From contig NZ_RHNX01000008.1 in the NCBI RefSeq assembly GCF_003946335.1, positions 26,716 through 90,715 of the forward strand: a stretch of 64,000 nt of DNA, read 5' to 3'. The notes under the pieces are model-generated. The model was not told the origin of the DNA, ran no database searches, and saw nothing but the letters and a program-made list of their open reading frames with translations. The DNA comes from Levilactobacillus fujinensis (GTDB taxonomy: Bacteria; Bacillota; Bacilli; Lactobacillales; Lactobacillaceae). Position numbers and translations under genes: made by a program. This document shows positions 57,860-64,000 of the stretch, piece after piece (the first letter of the stretch is position 1; each line of letters begins with the position of its first letter).

Positions 57860-58822
57860 ATGGAACGAACAGATTCAACGGCTGAACCAATGACGCCGGC
57901 GGAATTTTTAACGCCGCAGCGGTTGGCCCGGTTGTCAGCTAATCAACAAAAATATGCGGCAGCCATCCTTGATGATGTGCAGCGTGTCCGCGAAACGGTC
58001 AACTTAGCACAGGGAAGCTGGACGCCACAACAGGTCGCCGGAACTTTGGCGGCGCTACCGACCATGGTCGATCAACCACACTTGTATTTTGTGGCGGTCG
58101 TGCCGGTTTTGGCAGCGTACTTTAAGGCCCAAAAATTGGCCAATCTCGTCGATTTAGAAGCAGCGTTGAAGGCAGCTCGGCCCGACTTGGTCGAAAAACA
58201 TGGTGACGTGGCCGGGGAACAGCAAGCCTATGAAGGGGTTGTGGCGTTGGTTGAGGACTGGGTCCAAGCGATGGTGACGCAATCAGATGTGGCCAATCTC
58301 AGTCCGGATGACCTCCAGCACTTTATCACAATCGTCCATACAACGGCCGAATTGATGATTACTGGCAAGCATCTTCAACCTAACGAGTGGGACGTCGAAA
58401 CGTTAAATGAAATCATGTTTGGGCCCTTTACGCACTTACTGGATGAAGCGGATCGCGTACCCGCACTCTTTAACTTGGTCCCATTTGCGCTGACGACCTT
58501 GTTCGATTATTTAGCGGCGCAGAACAAGTTGACGCACGCGGCCGAGTTACAGGACTGGGTCGGTTCACACCACACAGCGTTGGTTACCATGTACGACCCC
58601 AAGTTGGAGGGCTTCTTTGAAGACCTGACCACGGCCATGCAGCGGGCTAACGTCGATGCCGATGATCATGATGCCGTCGATGCCTTCACGCAAGATTATC
58701 TGCGGGCCCATCCGACTGCCAGCCGCGAACTCTTCACGACTGATCGCCAGTTGACCCACAAGAAGCACATTAAACAGATCAAGTATAGTCAAAAGAAGCG
58801 ACGAAAACGCCGTCGCCGTTAA
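57860..58822 (+). CDS. Protein of unknown function with polybasic C-terminus
   Basis: A 320-residue cytoplasmic protein with AGGGGAATCG before ATG 57860. The main part (1-290) is mostly helical, acidic and Leu/Ala-rich with no obvious catalytic motif. The last 20 residues are very basic (KHIKQIKYSQKKRRKRRRR), a pattern typical of nucleic acid or ribosome binding. I recognise no family; an RNA-binding or nucleoid-associated role is only suggested by the tail. Monocistronic, convergent with murE, sharing a bidirectional terminator. Confidence 0.75.
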   Translation: MERTDSTAEPMTPAEFLTPQRLARLSANQQKYAAAILDDVQRVRETVNLAQGSWTPQQVAGTLAALPTMVDQPHLYFVAVVPVLAAYFKAQKLANLVDLEAALKAARPDLVEKHGDVAGEQQAYEGVVALVEDWVQAMVTQSDVANLSPDDLQHFITIVHTTAELMITGKHLQPNEWDVETLNEIMFGPFTHLLDEADRVPALFNLVPFALTTLFDYLAAQNKLTHAAELQDWVGSHHTALVTMYDPKLEGFFEDLTTAMQRANVDADDHDAVDAFTQDYLRAHPTASRELFTTDRQLTHKKHIKQIKYSQKKRRKRRRR

Positions 58823-58947
58823 ACGGGAACTGCGACCGGTTTGAGACTATGGTTATCAGCTGGTTATATTGGGACTAGGCGTCGTATAGTTGGCTGCTGA
58901 AAGACCAAGAGGCAATGGTGACCGTTTAGCCAGGCCCAAAGCAGACC

Positions 58948-58994
58948 AAAAAAGCGTTACGTGGAGGATAGTTGATCCCCGCGTAACGCTTTTT
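58948..58994. terminator. Bidirectional terminator between the 57860 gene and murE
   Basis: AAAAAAGCGTTACG...CGTAACGCTTTTT with A and T runs; the loop contains a second GGAGGAT/ATCCCC pair. Confidence 0.85.
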
Positions 58995-59012
58995 GTACTA
59001 CTTAAAGGTTGC

Positions 59013-60533
59013 TTAATTTTCATTTGCCAGTCCGTCAATGACCTCTTGGGCCACGACTGGATCGGAAGGGTAGGGCGTGTCGACCCCGTTGATCTTTTGG
59101 TAAGCATCCTCGCCTTTACCGGCCAAAACCACTAAATCATGGTTGGTCGCACTGGTAATGGCGTGTTGGATGGCATCCTCACGCCGGGGAATGATGGTCA
59201 CACTGACCTTGTTGTGGTCGATGTGGCTATCAATTTCCTTGGCAATGGCGATGGGATCTTCATGACCCGGGTCATCCGTCGTCAAGAATGCCGTGTTGGC
59301 GTAATCGTTCAATGCCTTGGCGAACCCCTCACGCCGGTCTTCCCCTTTATCCCCAGTACTGCCGAGCACCGCCGTAATGTGGTGGTCCGGAAATTGGGTA
59401 TGGAGGAAGCTCAGCAGGGCGTTCATGCTGCCCCAGTCGTGGGCGTAATCGATGTAGATCGTCCCATGGTGCTTGGTGGTCATCGACTCCATCCGACCGG
59501 GAATGCTGGTATTTGCCAGCCCAGCTTGCATGTCCGCGACAGATGCACCAGCCAAGCGACTAGCCAGAATGGCCGCCGTGGCATTGCTCTGGTTGAAATC
59601 GCCGGGAACGGAAACGTTGTAGGACGTTGCGAGTTCAGCCAAACGGTCGTCCTTTGAATGCACCGTCAAGCCAAATTGGCTATCCGTCAATGTCGCCTCA
59701 CTATTGGTGATTGAGAGCGTTGCCGCGTCCTGATCGAAGCCGTAAGTGAAGATGTTTTCCGGTGCCGTTGAAACCTTAGCCGCCGCGTAGACCTCTTCAA
59801 AATGGTCCATATCAGCATCCACGATACAATTCCGTGAATTGAGCATCAACTGCATTTTGCAAAAGAGATAGTTGGCGAAGTTCGGGTGTTCGTTGACCCC
59901 AATGTGGTCGGGCGAGATGTTGAGGAAAATACCGACATCAAACGTCAACCCGTATACCCGGTCCAGGAGGTAGGCCTGTGACGCCACTTCCATGACCAAC
60001 ACCTTTTGGCCGTTGTCGACCGCCTGGCGCATTTCGTGGAAGAGGTCAAATGACTCCGCCGTTGTTAAATGGGCGCGAAATTGGTCTTCCGGCTTGGGAC
60101 CGATGATGTGGTTAATGGTTGAGAACATCGCCACTTGTTGCGGGTAGGTGCGACTCAAAATGTTCGTCGTCAGGTACGTCGACGTCGTCTTACCCTTCGT
60201 GCCGGTGTAGCCGATCAGAAATAGATCGTTTTGTGGGAAGCCAAAGTACAATTGGGCAGTTAAGGACAGTGCCTTGCGCACGTCAGTCACCAAGATGACC
60301 GGCACGTCAACGCCGTAGTCCTTTTCAGCCAAGTAGGCAATGGCCCCGTTACTAATGGCCGACTGTAAGTAGTCGACTGAGAAATTGAAGCCCTTGCAGA
60401 CGAAGAGGCCGTTGGCGCTGGCCTTGCGAGAGTCGTATGCTAACGATGCAAAGTCGACGTCGTCTGAATTTAGCGTTGTGCTCAGGAACAGGTTATGTTC
60501 CTGCAGTAACGCAATCAGCTGGTTTGCTCTCAT
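59013..60533 (-). CDS. murE: UDP-N-acetylmuramoyl-tripeptide synthetase MurE, lysine-adding type
   Basis: A 506-residue Mur ligase that adds the third residue to UDP-MurNAc-L-Ala-D-Glu. Domain 1 (to about 100) binds the UMAG; ATP loop GYTGTKGKTTSTY at about residue 110; HLTTAESFDLF and the carbamylated-Lys region follow; the C-terminal domain starts after YIDYAHDWGSM. The specificity motif is TTDDPGHEDP; diaminopimelate enzymes have DNPR there, and lysine enzymes lack the Arg, so L-lysine (A4-type wall) is likely. The gene starts 20 bases after the lysS stop, in one operon with it. A single MurE in the window; it is essential. Confidence 0.93.
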   Translation of the reverse strand: MRANQLIALLQEHNLFLSTTLNSDDVDFASLAYDSRKASANGLFVCKGFNFSVDYLQSAISNGAIAYLAEKDYGVDVPVILVTDVRKALSLTAQLYFGFPQNDLFLIGYTGTKGKTTSTYLTTNILSRTYPQQVAMFSTINHIIGPKPEDQFRAHLTTAESFDLFHEMRQAVDNGQKVLVMEVASQAYLLDRVYGLTFDVGIFLNISPDHIGVNEHPNFANYLFCKMQLMLNSRNCIVDADMDHFEEVYAAAKVSTAPENIFTYGFDQDAATLSITNSEATLTDSQFGLTVHSKDDRLAELATSYNVSVPGDFNQSNATAAILASRLAGASVADMQAGLANTSIPGRMESMTTKHHGTIYIDYAHDWGSMNALLSFLHTQFPDHHITAVLGSTGDKGEDRREGFAKALNDYANTAFLTTDDPGHEDPIAIAKEIDSHIDHNKVSVTIIPRREDAIQHAITSATNHDLVVLAGKGEDAYQKINGVDTPYPSDPVVAQEVIDGLANEN

Positions 60534-60553
60534 TCAATTGCCCCTTTTCGTGA

Positions 60554-62065
60554 TTAATCGTTGGGCCGCATGGTTGGGAACAGCATCACGTCGCGGATGG
60601 AAGCTGCATCGGTCAGCAACATTGTCATCCGGTCGATCCCGATACCCAGACCACCAGTAGGCGGCATGCCGTATTCCATGGCTTCAATGTAATCATTGTC
60701 GATTCCGTGAGCTTCTTCGTTACCAGCGGCGCGTTCTGCGTCTTGGCCTTCGAACCGTTGCTTTTGATCGACAGGGTCGTTTAATTCAGTAAAGGCGTTA
60801 CCGTATTCGTTACCATCGATGTAAAGTTCGAACCGGTCGGTGAAACGAGGGTCCTTCGGGTTCTTCTTTGCTAATGGTGAGATTTCAACGGGATGGCCGT
60901 AGATAAACGTTGGGTTAACCAGGTTATCTTGAACCTTTTCTTCGAAGAAGGCGTTGATGATGTGACCGACCTTCCAGTAAGGTTCGCAGTGAATGCCATT
61001 TTCCGCAGCTAACTTCTTAGCATCAGCGTCAGACATTGGTTGCCAGAAATCGATGCCAGTCGCATCCTTAACGGCGTCGACCATGTGAACGCGTTTGAAT
61101 TCGGAATCTAGATCGATGTCTTTGCCCTGGTAGGAAACTTGGCCAGAACCGTTAACCTTGTTGGCCACGAAACGGAAGATGTTTTCAGTTAAGTCCATCA
61201 CGTCCGTGTAGTCTGCATAAGCCGTATAGACTTCGACCATGTTGAATTCAGGATTATGACGTAAGTCGGTCCCTTCATTCCGGAAGTCCTTGCCCAGTTC
61301 GTAGACCTTTTCCATCCCGCCGACGATCAAGCGCTTCAGGTAAAGCTCCGTGGCGATCCGCAGGTATAATGGAATATCAAAGGCGTTGGAGTGGGTGACA
61401 AATGGCCGTGCTTCGGCCCCACCAGCCTCCGTCTGTAGGACAGGGGTGTCAACTTCCAAGTAACCTTCGCTATCCAGGTATTCGCGGATAGCCTTCTTGA
61501 TTTGCGTCACCTTGATGAAGCGATCGAAGCTATCTTGGTTGGCGATCAGATCCAAGTACCGTTGCCGGTAGATAGTCTCGGGGTTTGTCAGGCCGTGGTA
61601 CTTGTCTGGCAATGGCCGTAAAGCCTTAGATAAGAATTCGAAGTCAGTGAAACGGAGGGTTAAGGCGCCGGTATTTGTCTTGATGACGTAACCCTTGGCG
61701 CCAATGAAGTCCCCTAAGTCGAGGGTCTTGTAAAGGGCGTACTTGTCCTCGCCCAGTTCATCTTGCCGCGCGTAACCTTGGACGACACCAGTTCTATCGA
61801 GTAAATCGATGAAGCCGGCCTTGCCGCTACCACGCTTACCGGTAATCCGACCCGCAACAGCAACGTAATGCTTGTCTGCCATCAACTCTTCTTTATCGTA
61901 CTTGTCGTATTTTTCCTGGAGCGACTTACTGTCGTCAGTTCTGTCGAAGCGGTGACCGAAAGGCGCGATGCCCTGTGCTTGTAGATTGTTCATTTTGTCC
62001 CGACGAACCTGCATTTGATCATTCAGATCGGTCGGCGTGGCATTATTATTCTTGCTGTTACCCAT
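60554..62065 (-). CDS. lysS: Lysyl-tRNA synthetase (class II)
   Basis: A 503-residue enzyme that charges tRNA-Lys. I chose ATG 62065 because AGGAGG lies 8 bases upstream; the longer frame to 62095 lacks a site. The N-terminal OB-fold (about 50-165) shows [21 protein letters not shown]. Class II motif 1 is YLEVDTPVL, motif 2 [18 protein letters not shown] and motif 3 [13 protein letters not shown]. All are complete. It is the first gene of the lysS-murE operon, so lysine for protein and for the cell wall is used by neighbours on one message. No T-box is seen upstream (62066-62315). Confidence 0.96.
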   Translation of the reverse strand: MGNSKNNNATPTDLNDQMQVRRDKMNNLQAQGIAPFGHRFDRTDDSKSLQEKYDKYDKEELMADKHYVAVAGRITGKRGSGKAGFIDLLDRTGVVQGYARQDELGEDKYALYKTLDLGDFIGAKGYVIKTNTGALTLRFTDFEFLSKALRPLPDKYHGLTNPETIYRQRYLDLIANQDSFDRFIKVTQIKKAIREYLDSEGYLEVDTPVLQTEAGGAEARPFVTHSNAFDIPLYLRIATELYLKRLIVGGMEKVYELGKDFRNEGTDLRHNPEFNMVEVYTAYADYTDVMDLTENIFRFVANKVNGSGQVSYQGKDIDLDSEFKRVHMVDAVKDATGIDFWQPMSDADAKKLAAENGIHCEPYWKVGHIINAFFEEKVQDNLVNPTFIYGHPVEISPLAKKNPKDPRFTDRFELYIDGNEYGNAFTELNDPVDQKQRFEGQDAERAAGNEEAHGIDNDYIEAMEYGMPPTGGLGIGIDRMTMLLTDAASIRDVMLFPTMRPND

Positions 62066-62315
62066 GTTGTGTCCTCCTATTAAGTATTGATTCAAAAGTT
62101 CAATGAATCCAGACCTCCCTTAAATTTAGTTGATTTTGGCGTAATAAGCAAGCCATAAAGGGGGATTGAATGAATGAAGACGCTTACAAAACAATGGCTG
62201 TTTCGTTTTTACCGTTTTCGGTCAAATTGATTTCTATCCCACCCTTTCGAGTCCCGGGGGAAACATGATAGACTTAGCACAACTAGTCAGATAAGAGGGG
62301 GCAGAATAGAGAGTC

Positions 62316-63497
62316 ATGTTAAAGTTGATGCGTAAAATGTGGCCGTTACTCCTATTAGGATTTCTGGTGAATACCGCTTACAGTGTCATGTGGCCACTCA
62401 CGACGATTTACCTCCACGGCGACCTGCACTTGAATTTAGTCCAGAGTGGCATTATCCTTGCTGCATATTCTGGATGTAACGTTCTGGGCGGGTATCTTGG
62501 GGGTGTGTTGACGGATCACTACTCGGCACGGACCGTTGGTGTTGGCATGTTGTTAGGGTTGATCGGCGATGCGGTCGTTGGTTTCTTTTGGAATGGCATC
62601 GTTGCCTATCCCATCGTCTTGATTATCTTCGGTCTACTGACTGGGGGGATGCTTACCCTAATTACGGCGATGACCGCACAGCTGAGCCATTTGGATGGTC
62701 GTTTATTTAATCTCCTCTACATATTTATTAATGTTGGGTTAGTCGTGGGGACGGCCAGCATTGGCGTTCTCTACCATAATAGTCTGAAACCAATTTTTGC
62801 GTTACTGCTGAGTTGCTACGTCTTAGCAGCCCTTCTGTGGGAGTGGCGTGCTGGTCGCTTCGAGCGACAATCGGTTGGGCAAACACCACGGAAGTCTAAG
62901 CCAACGGTTAGCCGGGTGCCAGACGTTCACGGAAAAATATCGCGGACTAGCCTGGTGATTGTTCTACTGAGCCTAGCGTTCATGTGGATGACCTACGCCC
63001 AATGGATGAGCAACGTGTCAGTTTACATTCAAAATGAGGGATTGGGCATCAAACTCTATAGCTATCTGTGGGTGTATAACGGGATCCTCTTAATTGTCGT
63101 TCAGGCGTTGATGGCTAAAGTTAGTCGTAGCAGGGTGTTACCTTGGCAAATCCTGGGTGGTTTAGTGGCAATTGGTGGTTCGTTTCTTCTATTAATTAGT
63201 GTTTCTGGTGTCGGTGCCTTATTCGCGGCAATGACGCTGCTTACGGTGGGTGAGGCGGTCTACGTTCCGGGAGTCCCCGCACTGATCAATTTATACACGG
63301 TAGGTAATGAAGGTCGCTATCAGGGATTGGTCAACGCTTTTTCTTCATTAGGCAAAGCGCTAGGCCCAGTCATTGGTGGGGTGGTTATTGGGCAATTTAC
63401 ATCGTTTCCATTACTATTTTTGATTTGTGCGGTAGTCAATGGGGGAGTTGCGGTCGTTTTCTTGGTTGGGGTCGTCCCCACGTTGAAAATGAAGTGA
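62316..63497 (+). CDS. MFS drug-efflux-type transporter
   Basis: A 393-residue membrane protein with 12 hydrophobic spans in two halves joined by a basic loop (about 186-210, RRRKSKPTVSR-like). Motif A appears as GGYLGGVLTDHYSART in loop 2-3. The second half has the weaker repeat and ends LVGVVPTLKMK. The pattern is that of the DHA1-type MFS (YfmO/MdtH/YttB-like). ATG 62316 with a loosely spaced GAGGGGG; -10 TAGACT at 62269-62274 is possible. Divergent from lysS. Substrate unknown. Confidence 0.85.
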   Translation: MLKLMRKMWPLLLLGFLVNTAYSVMWPLTTIYLHGDLHLNLVQSGIILAAYSGCNVLGGYLGGVLTDHYSARTVGVGMLLGLIGDAVVGFFWNGIVAYPIVLIIFGLLTGGMLTLITAMTAQLSHLDGRLFNLLYIFINVGLVVGTASIGVLYHNSLKPIFALLLSCYVLAALLWEWRAGRFERQSVGQTPRKSKPTVSRVPDVHGKISRTSLVIVLLSLAFMWMTYAQWMSNVSVYIQNEGLGIKLYSYLWVYNGILLIVVQALMAKVSRSRVLPWQILGGLVAIGGSFLLLISVSGVGALFAAMTLLTVGEAVYVPGVPALINLYTVGNEGRYQGLVNAFSSLGKALGPVIGGVVIGQFTSFPLLFLICAVVNGGVAVVFLVGVVPTLKMK

Positions 63498-63532
63498 TTT
63501 GTGAAACGAACTATCTCCAGGCGTGCCCTGGC

Positions 63533-63561
63533 AAAACGACCGGTGAACTCGGTCGTTTTTT
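63533..63561 (+). terminator. Terminator after the MFS gene
   Basis: AAAACGACCGG-tgaact-CGGTCGTTTT followed by TT. Confidence 0.8.
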
Positions 63562-63708
63562 CTTGTTTTCATAGTTGCCATTCGTCTTTGAAAATAGTTT
63601 ACATTTTTTGCTGATTTTAGTTGACGTGATGTGCTGTGGTTGGTATAGTTATATACGTTGTCACGGCGATTCATCAGCTAGACCAATTCGAAAGATTGAA
63701 ATTAGTTG

Positions 63709-63738
63709 TTGACAGTCACGATAACAAAATGTTATATT
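63709..63738 (+). promoter_or_regulatory. rRNA operon promoter P1
   Basis: TTGACA (63709-63714), 17-18 bases, TTATAT/TATATT (63732-63738). It is followed by GATTAAGTTGTCGCGTCTCGA, whose start is repeated after P2. Confidence 0.75.
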
Positions 63739-63799
63739 GATTAAGTTGTCGCGTCTCGACAGCACATCAACGAGAAACGTTGTTAAATCAAACTTCTTG

Positions 63800-63828
63800 T
63801 TGACATCATATTGATTAAATGATATGAT
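63800..63828 (+). promoter_or_regulatory. rRNA operon promoter P2
   Basis: TTGACA (63800-63805), exactly 17 bases, TATGAT (63823-63828), followed by ATTAAGTTGTC as after P1. Tandem near-consensus promoters are typical of rrn operons. Confidence 0.85.
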
Positions 63829-63834
63829 TATTAA

Positions 63835-64000
63835 GTTGTCTGCGAGAGCAGATGACTGGTAGACCTTTGAAAACTGAACATTGTTTCGACAAACCAAATA
63901 TGTGTAGGGCGGTTTGATACTTGGTATCAAACCCAAAATATTTATTTGCGAAGTCAATTCGCTTTAAAAAATGTAACAACAATCGATGAGCTATTCAAGC
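63835..64000 (+). other. 5' leader of an rRNA operon (16S gene just beyond the window)
   Basis: Contains GACCTTTGAAAACTGAACA, the conserved rrn leader/boxA-proximal sequence of lactobacilli, then an AT-rich stretch with a GGTTTGATAC...GTATCAAACC hairpin (63912-63933). The 16S start (TTTGATCCTGGCTCAG) is not reached. Confidence 0.75.

Noticed and set aside
59139..59657. A 172-codon open frame on the plus strand
   Set aside because: Antisense of murE, without a ribosome site or recognisable protein features.
63835..64000. tRNA or 16S rRNA inside the window
   Set aside because: The rRNA leader is present, but no tRNA arm (GGTTCGAATCC type) or 16S 5' end occurs before the window ends.

Overview
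The window looks like the chromosome of a heterofermentative lactobacillus, most like Levilactobacillus brevis or a close relative. The evidence is the tyrosine decarboxylation cluster (tyrS, tdc, tyrP, nhaC), isoprimeverose and xylo-oligosaccharide loci of xylP/xylQ and xynB type, RexB/RexA instead of RecBCD, a MurE with a DDPGHE motif as in lysine-adding enzymes, CcpA cre sites, a T-box and strong AGGAGG ribosome binding sites. The species is inferred from gene content and was not tested by a search. Two near-consensus parS sites (4471-4486 and 17119-17134) and the leader of an rRNA operon at the right edge suggest the origin-proximal part of the chromosome.

Layout: 1-7 kb carries the end of a signal peptidase gene, MarR and TetR regulators, aminopeptidase C, a HAD phosphatase, small membrane proteins and a lipoprotein. 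7-10 kb holds a membrane-anchored DNA/RNA nuclease behind a LexA-like box, and cardiolipin synthase. 10-15 kb is an AraC-regulated xylo-oligosaccharide locus (GPH transporter plus GH43 beta-xylosidase, with a cre site). 15-20 kb has a DUF2207 protein and a YfhO-type protein. 20-26 kb is accessory and intergenic-rich: an amber-split gene, an array of TAACCCGGGTTA palindromes, an NmrA/TetR divergent pair and a PurR-box purine permease. 25-30 kb is a second AraC-regulated locus (GH31 alpha-xylosidase, small membrane protein, GPH transporter). 30-38 kb has two oxidoreductases, a polysaccharide deacetylase and a large LPQTD surface protein. 38-47 kb has an M20 peptidase and rexBA. 47-57.6 kb contains a thiolase, a T-box leader with four tandem genes for 44-49 residue zinc-ribbon miniproteins, and the tyramine cluster. 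57.8-63.5 kb has an unknown protein, the lysS-murE operon and an MFS transporter. The last 300 bases are tandem rRNA promoters and leader.

How the genes work together: TyrP imports tyrosine in exchange for tyramine made by the decarboxylase, which consumes protons and generates proton motive force; NhaC-type antiport and TyrRS are co-clustered as in known tyramine producers. The two xylan-fragment loci release xylose from beta-linked and alpha-linked oligosaccharides after uptake by GPH carriers, under AraC activators and probably CcpA. LysRS and a lysine-type MurE share a transcript, which links lysine use in translation and in the cell wall.

The most unusual features are the T-box-controlled zinc-ribbon array just upstream of tyrS, two dispersed intergenic repeat families (one that ends in terminator hairpins, one long and strongly structured), the palindrome array at 20.95-21.23 kb, and a perfect 11-bp inverted repeat around the terminator between tyrS and tdc. 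I saw no tRNA, CRISPR array, prophage or complete insertion sequence.
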